Origin: Candidatus Hennigella equi
GTDB lineage: Bacteria > Bacillota_I > Bacilli_A > Mycoplasmatales > Mycoplasmoidaceae
Assembly: GCA_018064845.1 (NCBI GenBank)
Contig: JAGHUK010000036.1
Location: forward strand, 1-38,768
Direction of reading: 5' to 3'
DNA: 38,768 bases
Part shown: piece after piece, positions 20,953-30,829 of the stretch
How positions within the stretch are numbered: position 1 is the first letter of the stretch
Layout of the letters: each line of letters opens with the position of its first letter
Translations under genes and position numbers: made by a program
The notes under the pieces: model-generated
What the model saw: the letters and a program-made list of their open reading frames with translations, nothing else
What the model was told of the DNA's origin: nothing
The model's database searches: none

Positions 20953-22605
20953 TTAAGCTCTAGCTAAGTGCATTTTCTTTTCTTTATGCATTTCAATTGA
21001 GCTTGGGACACAACATGCTGCCACAAAGACACCCAACATCACAAGAGTCATAATTGCTCCAAGAATATCTCTGTTTCAATCTAGTTGATGATATCCGTCT
21101 TGTACAGAATCAGGGACAATGTCCTTAGCCCATCCTGCGATTATTGCAATATCAGCAACTGATGCGACAACAATGAATAGAATAGCAATGCTAATAACTA
21201 TAACTGATACAATTGAACAGAATCAGAAGCCTTTAGCTTTTGTAACTTTAATCTTGTTAGTTTTTCTGTTGATCATTGCGCCTATAGTCGCAAAGACGAT
21301 ACATAGGAAGGCAAAGATTGATGTTCAATTAGCCATTAGGTCACAGAATGAATATAAGCTGTTGCAACTGCCAATTCCTGTTACTTTGTCATATCCATAT
21401 GCAACAACTTCACCAGTCTTGCTTAAGAAAGGAACCATTCCGGTTGAGCCATAGCCAATAGTATCAGCATACCCCATTGCACCTACTAATGTAAATACAA
21501 TAAAGAATACTATAGTGATAATACCAGCATAGATCAAACCAACTCAGTTACGTTTTTGTGTTGCCAATTTATGTTGTAGTTTATCACTAAATGGTAATTC
21601 ACCAGCTTTAATTAGATCTTGATAGTACAATGGGTTGTACATTGCAAAACCATTTATAACACCTAGAATACCAACAGCAATAAGCATTTCCATGGTACCA
21701 ACTAATCAGTGTAAGCCTTTTTGGTCAAGGAATACCATTCCATTAACCTTTCCATTTACAGCACCAAATAATAATGAAATAGCAACTAGTAAGTTAATGA
21801 TAGAAACGATTACTAAACCAATAACTAGTGCAGCTGGTGTTTTCTTTGGTTCTTCCATTTCTGATTGAATACCTGCTGTAGAATAGAAACCATCATAACT
21901 AAAGATGATTGCTGGGATTGAACCTACTATACCTAGTAGCGGGAACATTTGAGCTAGTCTTGCATGGCCTGGATTTTTCAAATATTCTGGTCAAACGACT
22001 GTTGGGTCTTGGCCAGGAACAGGCATTGTTCATCCTTTATTCATTATTGCTAAGGTAATACCAGCAACAACGCAGAACGCTATTGGTATAAATCTTAACG
22101 CAGCAACGACTTTATTTTGGATGTTACCTAATTTACTTGATATACCACTCATAACGAAAAATCATGCTGTAATGGCAAAAGCAATTATAGCAGCTATATA
22201 CCATTGTGTTTGTCATCCAAATGCATCTTGAATTTGCAAGACAGCATAGTATGGCATCATGAAGAAGTTAAGTGGCAAATATAGAAGTGCCATGAAGTAT
22301 TTTGATACTTTGAACAAATACTTATGACAGAAATTTTTAACTCATGAAATGATTCCTAGGTTGCTGTCAGTTGTAGCACTAGCAATTTCAGCTAGTGAAA
22401 CACCCATACATACAACGCCAAAAATTGAAAGAACTCATGAGATTAGAGCTAGGATTGCACTATGTCCAACATTTCCTAGCACCTCGCCATTTTTAAGGAA
22501 AATACCAGCTCCAATTGTGGAACCAATAACCAATAAAATGGCAGAGGCAAATGTAATTTTTTTCTTTTTGACCTCTTTCTTGGTCATTTTTTTCTTTTTA
22601 TTCAT
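20953..22605 (-). CDS. APC-family amino acid permease
   Basis: Integral membrane transporter for amino acids, of the amino acid-polyamine-organocation superfamily. The 550-residue product begins with a lysine-rich tail and then the helix-1 motif VIGSTIGAGIFLKNGEVL, where GxGIF forms the substrate site. About 12 membrane helices can be counted. SYDGFYSTAGIQSEMEEPKKTPAA matches the family segment between helices 6 and 7, where SYDG or AFDG and the EEPKK motif are typical. Substrate cannot be told from sequence. Six or more TGA codons are Trp. A TATAAT box at 22615-22620 lies 9 nt before the ATG, with no Shine-Dalgarno sequence. Confidence 0.92.
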
Positions 22606-22614
22606 AGCTTAATA

Positions 22615-22620
22615 ATTATA
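22615..22620 (-). promoter_or_regulatory. -10 box close to the permease start
   Basis: TATAAT on the minus strand with 9 nt to the ATG at 22605. It follows the prmC terminator, so the permease probably has its own nearly leaderless transcript. Confidence 0.45.
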
Positions 22621-22623
22621 TAA

Positions 22624-22647
22624 AAAAGAAAGCTATTGCTTTCTTTT
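22624..22647 (-). terminator. Terminator after prmC
   Basis: AAAAGAAAGC (22624-22633) and GCTTTCTTTT (22638-22647) form a 10-bp stem with loop TATT. The prmC stop codon lies at the loop. A T-run follows on the minus strand. Confidence 0.8.
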
Positions 22648-23448
22648 AATTACTATATATTGTTTGTTTGGAATAAAACTTACTTTTATGTTTTGGAAGT
22701 CTTTTGCTAAGTCCATTAAAGGTTTTTCCAAATCATAACCTATTTCAAACCACGCTTCCTTAAATGTGTGTTGATCTAATCATTTAAAGTATTCTTTATA
22801 GAAATATAAACCATTATCTGGTGCGATTAATGCATGTTTGTCTTCATATTTAAACATTCATTCATTAGCAAAATTTTCTTTGTTAATGTACGGTGGGTTA
22901 GATATTAAATAATCAATATTACCTTTTCTTGCTAAATATTTAATTGCATCCACACAATCAACAGTTAATTGTGTTTGGTGTTTAATTCCATTGTCTCTTG
23001 TATCAAAAATAGGTTTTCAATATTTATCAATACATGCGACTGTAAATTGCGGAATGTATTTCTTTATAGAAATACCAATACATCCGCAACCACAACATAA
23101 ATCAACTAAGTGTGATGGTTTATCATTTTTATGTTTATCGATAAAATCACGAGTCATTTGCTCTGTAATATCTCTGGGAGCAAGTACCTTAGGACTAACT
23201 TTAAAAATTAAATCACAAAACCTAGTTTGACCTATGATGTGAGCTAGGGGTTTTTGTTCCACAAAATATTGCTTAACTAGTTTTCAAAAGAACTTTTCTT
23301 TAAAGTCTATTGTTTCATTTCTTTTTTGAATAAATTGATCCTTAGTTTTAACCGATGGTGAAACATAAAAGATTAATTCAAAAAAGATAACATCGTGTGT
23401 ATTGCCGTGTTTTGCTATGAAACTATTAAATAGTTGATTAAAAGTCAT
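22633..23448 (-). CDS. prmC: Release factor glutamine methyltransferase PrmC (HemK)
   Basis: Methylates the glutamine of the GGQ motif in peptide release factors, using S-adenosylmethionine. The 271-residue product has an N-terminal helical domain with QKPLAHIIGQTRF, the SAM-binding motif VDLCCGCGCIGISI, and the catalytic NPPY motif in DYLISNPPYINKE. Five or so TGA codons are Trp. The ATG is one base after the prfA stop (TAA-T-ATG) and has no ribosome site of its own, so it is coupled to prfA. The substrate, RF1, is encoded directly upstream. Confidence 0.94.
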
Positions 23449-23449
23449 A

Positions 23450-24541
23450 TTAGATCTTTAATTTTTCCATTAACTTAGCTTGTTCATCAGCAATTAGTTG
23501 GTCATGGATTTCTTCTAGAGTTCCGCCTTGCATAATGAAATCAAGTTTATTTAATGTTAAACCAATACGATGATCAGTAATTCTATTTTGAGGATAGTTA
23601 TAAGTTCTGATCTTTTCTGCTCTTTCACCAGTTCCTACCTGACTACGTCTAGTAGAATCTTCTTGTGCTTTTCGGTCATCTTCTGCTTTTTGTCATAGTT
23701 TAGATTTAAGCATGTTCATTGCTTTAGCTCTATTTTCAATTTGGCTTCTTTCTGATTGACAAGCCACAACTATGCCCGTAGGCATATGAGTTAATCTAAC
23801 AGCAGATTCTGTTCTATTAACGTGTTGGCCACCAGCACCTGAAGCACGATAAACATCGATTCTTAAATCGGCAGGATTAATTTTAATTTCAATATCATCT
23901 AGTTCTGGTAATACAGCAACTGTAATAGTAGATGTATGAACTCTACCTTTTGATTCTGTAGCAGGAACACGTTGTACACGGTGTACGCCTGATTCAAATT
24001 TCATCTTAGAGTAAACATCTTTCCCTTTTACAGTAAAAGATAAATATGAATAACCATTGCCTTGTGGACTAACATCCATGATGTTACATTTTCATCTTTG
24101 GTTGTCAAAGTATCTTTTGTATGTGTCAAATAAATCAGAAACGAATAATGCTGATTCGTCTCCACCTGCAGCTGGTCTCATTTCCACAATAACGTTTTTA
24201 TCGTTGTTTGGGTCGACTGGTAATAATAATGTTTTAATTTCTTGTTCTAATGGTGGAATAGCAGATCTAATAGAATCTAGATCAGCTTTAGCCATTTCAA
24301 TTAATTCAGCATCTTTAATGCTCGAATCATTAAGCATATCTTCAGCTTGCTTTGCATTGTCAACAAGCTTCTTAAGTTCTGCAAACTTAATTGTTACTGG
24401 TTGTAACTTTTTAAGTTGGATGTTTATTTTCTTAACTTCTTCAAAAGGCAAAGAAGTATCAGTCTCTACCTTATTAGATAGTTCCTTAAAGTTTCTTTCT
24501 ATTTGTGCTACTGTATCGTAAAGTTTTTTGTTATATTCCAT
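23450..24541 (-). CDS. prfA: Peptide chain release factor 1
   Basis: Recognises UAA and UAG and releases the finished peptide. The 363-residue product has the RF1 codon-recognition tripeptide in [14 protein letters not shown] (PAT), the catalytic GGQ in [18 protein letters not shown], and [28 protein letters not shown] near the C-terminus. RF1 alone is enough in code-4 organisms, where UGA is Trp. Two TGA codons within this gene are themselves Trp. The start at 24541 has AAGGA upstream. It follows rpmE and precedes prmC. Confidence 0.97.
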
Positions 24542-24559
24542 ATATGTCCTTACATTAAA

Positions 24560-24596
24560 AGAAAAAAGACACACTAAAAAGTGGTCTTTTTCCTAT
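24560..24596 (-). terminator. Probable terminator or attenuator between rpmE and prfA
   Basis: AAAAAGACACAC and GTGGTCTTTTT can form a stem with one bulged A and a loop TAAAAA. On the minus strand T-runs follow. It lies between rpmE and prfA, so it may cut transcription partly or fully there. Confidence 0.6.
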
Positions 24597-24601
24597 TTAA
24601 G

Positions 24602-24892
24602 TTATTTAGATAAGTCATCTAAATTAGAAATAACGGTTTTGTTTTGTTTCTTAGCTCTAACCTTTTTAGCTTTAGGTTGGTAGTTCTTGTTTTCAAACTT
24701 GCTAGCTAATTTTTCCGCTCTACCTTTAACGTTTGTTTCTACAGATTTGCCAACAAAGACTGGGTGGCAATTAGCACAAACGTCAATAGAAACTACGTCA
24801 GCTTTGCAAGTTGACATAATCTTATATTCAGCACCACATGTAGCACATTTGAATGTGGTTAGTTTACTAACTGGATGTATTTTTTCTTTCAT
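24602..24892 (-). CDS. rpmE: Large-subunit ribosomal protein L31 (zinc-binding type)
   Basis: The 96-residue product starts MKEKIHPV and has the conserved FKCATCGAEYKIMST and DVCANCHPVFVGK segments. The four cysteines (about 16, 19, 38, 41) form two CxxC pairs, so this is the zinc-binding C+ form of L31. The C-terminal tail beyond residue 60 (NKNYQPKAKKVRAKKQNK) is longer and more basic than in most bacteria. AAAGG in the upstream AATAAAGGTTATATT gives the ribosome site. Confidence 0.95.
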   Translation of the reverse strand: MKEKIHPVSKLTTFKCATCGAEYKIMSTCKADVVSIDVCANCHPVFVGKSVETNVKGRAEKLASKFENKNYQPKAKKVRAKKQNKTVISNLDDLSK

Positions 24893-24953
24893 AATATAAC
24901 CTTTATTTTCTAATTATGTAATATCTATTTTATATTAAAAACACTATTTATTT

Positions 24954-25832
24954 TCAAAAACTATTAGAATTTAAACCAAACTCAGGGTCTAGATTTTGAG
25001 CATTTTCTGCTAAATATTTGTGTTGTTTACGGTTACCGATTTCATTAATGAAATCAGAGTTAGATGTAATTAATGAGTTTTTGAATGTAATGTAACACTC
25101 ACTATTAACACAACTTGCAGCTATGTATAGAACGTCTGATAAGTTTTCTACACCAGTGATACCCATGAGTTTTTCAATTGCTTTTAACTTTGTTGATTGT
25201 TTATCGCCAACATGAACATAGCTAGATGTTTTGTTAATCTTTACTACTATATTGCATATTTCATCTTCTCAATATTTGTCTAGATTGTAAAGCAATAAGT
25301 TTTGCTTTGAATTATTAACTGATCCTAAAAAGTGGTAGTAACCAATATCGACAATATCAGTACGTGATAGTGTTTGTTGTAATAATTCATAATTATCAAT
25401 TATTTCATGTTGGCTATAACACATGTCTTTAATACTGTTGTAGCTAACTGAGTTAGAAACATATAAGAATTTACGATCTGGCGTATAAATAGTTACATTT
25501 ACTCCGTGCATAATTCCATGATGAACAACTGTTTGGATATCATCCGGATCTAATGTATTACATTGGATGATCTTTTGTGCAGCGATGTCATAAATGATAG
25601 CTCCACCACTTGCGACCAAATATCCCTTTTTAACATTATGTGTATTAAGAAAGTCTAAAGCATCAACTAAACAACCACTTGTTTGGATAACGATCGTTTG
25701 ATATTTGCTAGCTTGCTCTATTAAATCATAAACAAGAGGAAGATCTTTATATCTACGGTCTTCCTTCTTGTAGCAATTTCAATCTAGGTTAATATCAAAG
25801 ACTACTAATTTCTTATATGTGGTTGTTGACAT
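24954..25832 (-). CDS. HAD-superfamily (Cof-like) protein with degraded active site
   Basis: The 292-residue product follows the Cof-type HAD layout. It begins KLVVFDINLDWN where motif I normally reads DxDGTL, then IVIQTSGCLVDAL for motif II, GYLVASGGAIIYD for the conserved NGA-IYD segment, and DKQSTKLKAIEKLMG for the motif III lysine. The second Asp of motif I is Asn and the GDxxND of motif IV is missing (VENLSDVLYIAASCVN instead). It therefore may not be a working phosphatase. The ATG is two bases after the thrS stop, so it is co-transcribed with thrS. Confidence 0.65.
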
Positions 25833-25834
25833 AT

Positions 25835-27559
25835 CTATTTGTGTTCAGCAATTCTTTTAACTAAAATGTCACCAAATTTAGCCATTGGAACGTTAGTTAC
25901 ATCTTTCTTTCCGTATTCACGGTAAGAGATAGTTCCTGATTTAATTTCTTCATCACCGAAGACAATTTGGTAAGGAATCTTACGGATTTGTCCGTTTCTA
26001 ATTTTCTTACCTAGTCTTTCGTCTGTGTGGTCAACTTCTACTCTAACACCATGATTCATTAGACGTTGCGCAAATTCATCACAGAATTTTTCATGCACAG
26101 ATGCAACAGGAATAAGTTGCACTTGAACAGGCGCTAATCATAATGGGAACACACCTTTGTTGCTTTCTAGTAAGATTGACATGAATCTTTCTAGCGTACC
26201 AATAATTCCACCGTGGACTAAGATTGGTCGTTGAACCTTTCCATCTTTATCAATATATTCAAGATCAAATCTTGCTGGTAGCAAGAAGTCAAGTTGAATT
26301 GTAGACATTGTAATAATGTGTCCCAAAGCTGTCTTCATTTGGAAATCAATCTTAGGGCCATAGAAAGCTGCTTCGCCAACTTTCTTTTCATATTTCATTC
26401 CCATTCTGTCCATTACAGCAGCAAGTTCTTTTTCTGCTTTAGCTCACATTTTTGGGTTGTTGAAATATTTTGCTTTATCTTTTGGATCATGTAATGATAA
26501 ATCAACTCTGTGGATCTTAATATCAAATGCTTTTAATGTTTCCATTACTACATCATAATAATGTCTAATTTCAGATTCGATTTGGTCTGGTCTAATCATT
26601 ACGTGAGTATCGATTAGTTGCATTTGTCTTACACGTTCAAGACCAATTAAACCACCAGAAGCTTCATATCTATGTAAGATAGCCTTTTCAGCAATTCTAA
26701 ATGGAAGTTCACGATAACTTCTTGGTCTATTTTTATAAACTAACATGTGGTGAGGGCAAGTCATTGGTCTTAAAACCATTACTTGTTCATCAATAGTTAA
26801 AGGATTGAACATGTTTTCACGATAGTGGAATCAGTGTCCTGATGTTTTGTATAGTTCGTCACTACCTAATATTGGTGTAGAAACAAAATGGAAACCGTTA
26901 CGTAGTAAGATTCTTCTTACTTCTGCATCTATTTCATACATTACAGCTGCACCGTTTGGTAATCAAATAGGTGCACCTTGTCCTGCTAAATCATTAAAAG
27001 TGAATAATTCAAGATCTTGACCAAGTTTACGGTGGTCTCTTTCTTTACGGTCTTGCATTTCAGCTTCGAAAGCTTTTAATTCTTCTTTTGAAGAGTATGC
27101 ATAACCAGTTATTCTTTGTAGTTGTTTATTCTTTGCACTACCTAATCAGTAGTTACCTGCAACGTTTTCTAGTTTAAAAGATTTGATTTCATTAAATGCT
27201 AAATTAGTTGATTCAAGTTTATTAATGAATGGGAATTCATCATTAATCTTAATCATCTTAACAGTTTTGTTGTCTTGGTGAGTAACATGGTAAGAAAGAT
27301 ATTTGTTCTTGCTCATGCATGGGCAATCTCTTACAACTTCTACTTGTTTGCGCTTAGCTTCAACTTTAGTAGATCTATTGAAGATAAATTCAGTTATTTC
27401 ATTTTCTAGTTTCTTAAAATCAGCGATTGAAATAACATCTTTACTATCAAAGTCAACATAGAAACCATTTTCTAGTTCACCAATGTCAGCAATTTTTGCT
27501 TTATGTTTTTTATATAAGACATATGCAACTGCATATGCCATTTTCATATTAAGTTTCAT
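25835..27559 (-). CDS. thrS: Threonyl-tRNA synthetase with eroded editing domain
   Basis: Class II synthetase charging tRNA-Thr. The 574-residue product lacks the N-terminal TGS domain. The catalytic core has [16 protein letters not shown] (motif 1), [13 protein letters not shown] with the zinc-binding Cys, [17 protein letters not shown] (motif 2), and [17 protein letters not shown] (motif 3). The anticodon-binding domain ends the protein. The zinc ligands Cys, His and His appear present (MTCPHH, DTHVMI, LVHGGI). The N-terminal editing domain is recognisable but its HxxxH motif reads YAVAY, so proofreading of Ser-tRNA-Thr is probably lost. Start at 27559 with ribosome site AGGAGAA. TGA codons are Trp. 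Confidence 0.94.
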
Positions 27560-27583
27560 TTTATTCTCCTATATTAATTGAAA

Positions 27584-27904
27584 TTATTCAGCTGCTTGTT
27601 GTTCGGCTGGTGTTCAGTTTACAAGTTTTTCAATTAATATCGTTGTATGGAATAAATTATCTTTTTTAGAGTAATATGTACGTAATTTACCTTCGATAAT
27701 CACTCTGCATCCTGGATTAGCTTCAATAATTTTAGCTAATTGACCAGCAAGCGGTCTGTTAGCATAAGCAGAGAAAGAATTAACAGATTTAAACTTGTTA
27801 AAAACTCTTTCTTGTTTAATGTTTAAGAAGTATCCACCTTCTTCTTTGTTCTTTCCTCAAGAACTTCTAGTTACTGTTCCTTCAAGAATAACTTTGTTTA
27901 GCAT
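27584..27904 (-). CDS. Small SSB-like OB-fold protein
   Basis: The 106-residue product follows the single-stranded DNA-binding protein pattern: MLNKVILEGTVTRSSW, GGYFLNIKQERVF, SFSAYANRPLAGQLAKII, CRVIIEGKLRTYYSKKDNL, then TTILIEKLVNW. It is short, lacks the acidic DDDIPF tail that recruits partners, and is not next to rpsF and rpsR where the main ssb of mollicutes usually lies. It could be a second SSB or a related primosomal OB-fold protein. Two TGA codons are Trp. The ribosome site is GGAGAC. It heads the transcript that continues into thrS. Confidence 0.65.
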
Positions 27905-27951
27905 AATTTTGTCTCCATTTATATATTATTTTTTTTATAAATAATACCATA

Positions 27952-27957
27952 ATTATA
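27952..27957 (-). promoter_or_regulatory. -10 box of the ssb-like / thrS transcript
   Basis: TATAAT on the minus strand, overlapping one arm of the palindrome at 27954-27977. The leader would be about 40 nt and include the GGAGAC ribosome site. Confidence 0.45.
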
Positions 27958-27977
27958 GTAAATATTTATTTACTATA
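27954..27977. promoter_or_regulatory. 24-bp inverted repeat over the ssb-like promoter
   Basis: TATAGTAAATA (27954-27964) and TATTTACTATA (27967-27977) are perfect complements with a 2-base spacer. It overlaps the minus-strand -10 box. The same 11-mer TATAGTAAATA also occurs at 87-97 beyond pgk. Confidence 0.45.
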
Positions 27978-27994
27978 AAAAATATTTACACTTT

Positions 27995-28024
27995 TTGGTT
28001 CAAAAGTTGGTTTTTGTTTATAAT
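27995..28024 (+). promoter_or_regulatory. Promoter of the tsaC-transporter operon
   Basis: A -35-like TTGGTT (27995-28000) and a -10 TATAAT (28019-28024) are separated by 18 bp. This is the only upstream promoter I can see for the whole tsaC to second-permease run. Confidence 0.55.
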
Positions 28025-28042
28025 GAATATATATATTCATTA
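28021..28042. promoter_or_regulatory. 22-bp perfect palindrome between the -10 box and tsaC ATG
   Basis: The half-site TAATGAATATA is followed by its exact complement. It starts inside the TATAAT box and ends 3 nt before the ATG, covering the expected transcription start. As DNA it could be an operator; as RNA only part of it would be in the transcript. It resembles the palindrome at 11041-11062. Confidence 0.5.
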
Positions 28043-28045
28043 AGT

Positions 28046-28600
28046 ATGCAGATTTACTCTAAGACACAAGTACATGAAATTGCTTTAGCTCTTAAGTCTG
28101 GAAAGGCTGTTGTTTTACCTACGGATACAGTGTGAGCAATCGCTAGTCTTAATGAAGGCCAAATCTATACTATCAAACATAGAGCGCTTGAAAAGAAGGT
28201 ATGCAAGTTTGTCGCAACAGTGGACGAAATCGGAATGCCTTCTTTTTTAAGTGATGTGATAAGAAATTACATGCCAGGAGCATTAACCGTTGTCTGAAAA
28301 GACACAAGTTATCGCATTCCAAAATGCGAATTCATTATTGATATTGTAAAAATAACCGGTCCTTTATATCAATCCTCCGCGAACATTTCGGGTCAGGAAC
28401 CGATTGGAACCTCCCAACAAGTGTTTACTGAGTTCAAACAATACCTCGATCGGATAGTAATTGTTGATAACTCACCATATGAACAATTTAGTCAAAAACC
28501 ATCAACGATCATAAATCTAGATACCCTCACAGTAATCAGGCAAGGGGAAATAGATGGAGAAAGAATAATAGAAGAGATTAAAGAAAGGAAACTTCAATAA
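28046..28600 (+). CDS. tsaC: Threonylcarbamoyl-AMP synthase (TsaC/YrdC/Sua5 domain)
   Basis: Makes threonylcarbamoyl-AMP from Thr, bicarbonate and ATP for the t6A37 modification of ANN-decoding tRNAs. The 184-residue product has AVVLPTDTVWAIASL, where the family has VVxPTDTVYGLA, the TIKHRALEKK segment (KxR), MPGALTVVWK and the conserved SSANISG. It is the minimal YrdC domain without the Sua5 C-terminal domain. Two TGA codons are Trp. There is no Shine-Dalgarno sequence. Its TAA overlaps the next ATG by one base (TAATG), so it is the first gene of the transporter operon, an odd partner for nucleoside uptake. Confidence 0.88.
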
Positions 28601-30819
28601 TGAAATTTAAATCATTCTTAGCAGCACATAAAACATTAGTAAATGATGTTGTTGTTAGTACATGCTTAATTGGTGCATCAGCAGGTGTTGTTTTTGGTAT
28701 TTCAGCAGGAATGTTCAAAGTTGAATACATGCAATTACATGGAATCGAACAAAGAGTAGCTGCAATGAAAAACAACAACTATCTTTCAGAAGATATTGAC
28801 TCAAGCTGGAATATGAACCAAGGCAAAACTGCAGACGGCAAGATAATTCCAGGCTGAGATGCGCCTGAGTGATCAGACATGAAGGAAGTTTGAAGCAAAC
28901 AAGAAGTTAAAGACTGGTTTTATGCAACACATGGTAATGACGCTGTTCCATTGTGAGATGGCATTGGTGATAGAAAACTACAAATTGATAAAGTAGAAGG
29001 TGACCCAACTTACAACGCATATGAACAAAGATATAAATATGCAAGTCTTGTAATCGATGGTGCCGCTCACTCAACAATGGACCGTTCCTTTAACCAATCA
29101 CTTTACCAAGGTTTGGTAGACTTCATTCATAATGAACATTGTGATCATTGTGATGCTGAAACTGGAAAGGATCCAGAAAAACAATTTATTGCTAAGTCAT
29201 GAAAACCATCACAAGATACTACAACTGATTTCATTAATACATATGTTACAGCTATTAGAGAAAATGACGTTCTTGGTTTAGCTGGTTTTAACCACACTAC
29301 TCCACTATCTACAATGATGCAACACAAAGAGGATGGAGATGTTGTTGATAAATTTGCATCTAACTCTGACCCTGAAATTAACAAATATTGTAATAGTACT
29401 GCTTTCATCCTTCTTGACTCTAATATTGCTAATAACCAAAATATTGCTTCTGTTCAATTTAGAGCAGACCAACCTGGATTCTTAGCAGGATTGGCAACAT
29501 GTCAATATTTAATGAATAACTTAGATTTATATCATGATAAGTTTCAAGATATAGCTGTTGCTGCTTTTGGTGGTGTAGCTATTCCAACTGTTACTATTTA
29601 TATTGGTGGTTTCCAAAGAGGAATCGAACTTTACAATTACTGTGTAATTTCTGGTTCACTTGATACTGCACCAAAATATTACTTTGCAAGTACTACTCCA
29701 ATACCTTCATGAGAAAAAACTCGTTTAGATACTTTTAATAACTTAATTAAACACAGCAAATATAAAGCAGATGTTGAAGCAATTGCAAATGACACATCAT
29801 TATCAACAGAACAAAAAGTTGAAAAGTTCAACACTGACTGTTGACAAAATATTTATGATGAGTTCTCAATCAAAATGATTAAATTAGGTGGTTTTGATAC
29901 TCACTTCTCAGGAACATTTGCTGCTGGTGATGCAATTGGTATTACAAAACAATACTTAAATAGAGGAGCTAGCGCAATTATTGCAGTAGCAGGTCCTCAA
30001 TCATTAGATGCTTCACAAGAAATTAGAAATCAAAACTCTAAAGCAATCGTAATTGGAGTTGACTCAGCAATGGAAGATGGTGATTACCAAAGATACCACC
30101 ACGGTTGCGATGAATCATCTAAAACACAAAAAGTTGAAAGCGATCCATATGTTGATGCAACAATTGCACCAGACAATAGTTGTTCGCCTCAAGCTAACTC
30201 AATTATTAAGTTCTCAGCTGTAAAAGACCTTAGAAACGTTGGAAACAGAATTACAAGACTATGTGCTGAAGGTAAAAACTGAGACATTAGTGCAGGCGAC
30301 CAAAATGAAATTGGTAAACCAGACCCTAGAAGAGCGGTGTGTGGACCAGGTTTCCAAACATGTGGTAACATCCTTAATGGTTTAATTTCAATTTCATGAG
30401 ATGGTTTCTATTATATGCTTCAAGCATTATCTCATGTTTCATTTTCATTTGAACAATATGACAATTTAGGATTAGAGCAAGTTTGAGCAATAGTAGCAGC
30501 TAAATATGTAACAGCTCACGCAGAACTTGATCCGGAATATGCAGAAGGTATTGTCAACATCAACAACATTAAGACATTTAATAGAACATATAAAGAAGAT
30601 GTTGGCGAACACAAAAAAGGTGACCAAACTGTATATTACCTAAACTATAACTCAACTACAGAAATTCTTGGTGACCTATTCAATTCAGCAAAAATCGCAT
30701 TTGCAGACTACATGTCATTAGTTAAAAATGAAGCTGGCGAATTTGTTCCAATGACTGTCCCATCAACAAATTTAACTATCCTTGATTGGTTAGCAAATAA
30801 CATGTACATGATGAGCTAG
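28600..30819 (+). CDS. Membrane-anchored BMP/PnrA-type substrate-binding protein
   Basis: Likely captures purine nucleosides for the ABC importer encoded downstream. The 739-residue product is about twice the usual length. Family signatures are GAAHSTMDRSFNQSLYQG near residue 155-170 (PnrA: DGGKIDDKSFNQ), AGFNHTTPL near 228, VQFRADQPGFLAGLAT near 285, YIGGFQRGIELYN near 340, TFAAGDAIGITKQYLNRGA near 448 and IGVDSAMED near 486. The N-terminus has a basic region and a single hydrophobic helix (residues 16-38) with no lipobox at its end, so it looks anchored by a helix rather than by lipid. Residues 40-145 and the region after 500 are extra. TAATG overlap with tsaC; its TAG lies within the next gene's AGGAGG. 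Confidence 0.88.
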
Positions 30820-30829
30820 GAGGCAGACG

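Noticed and set aside
28600-28720. Lipoprotein signal in the BMP-type protein (Cys in STCLIGAS)
   Set aside because: The cysteine lies at the beginning of the hydrophobic helix, not after it, and the residues before it do not fit a lipobox.
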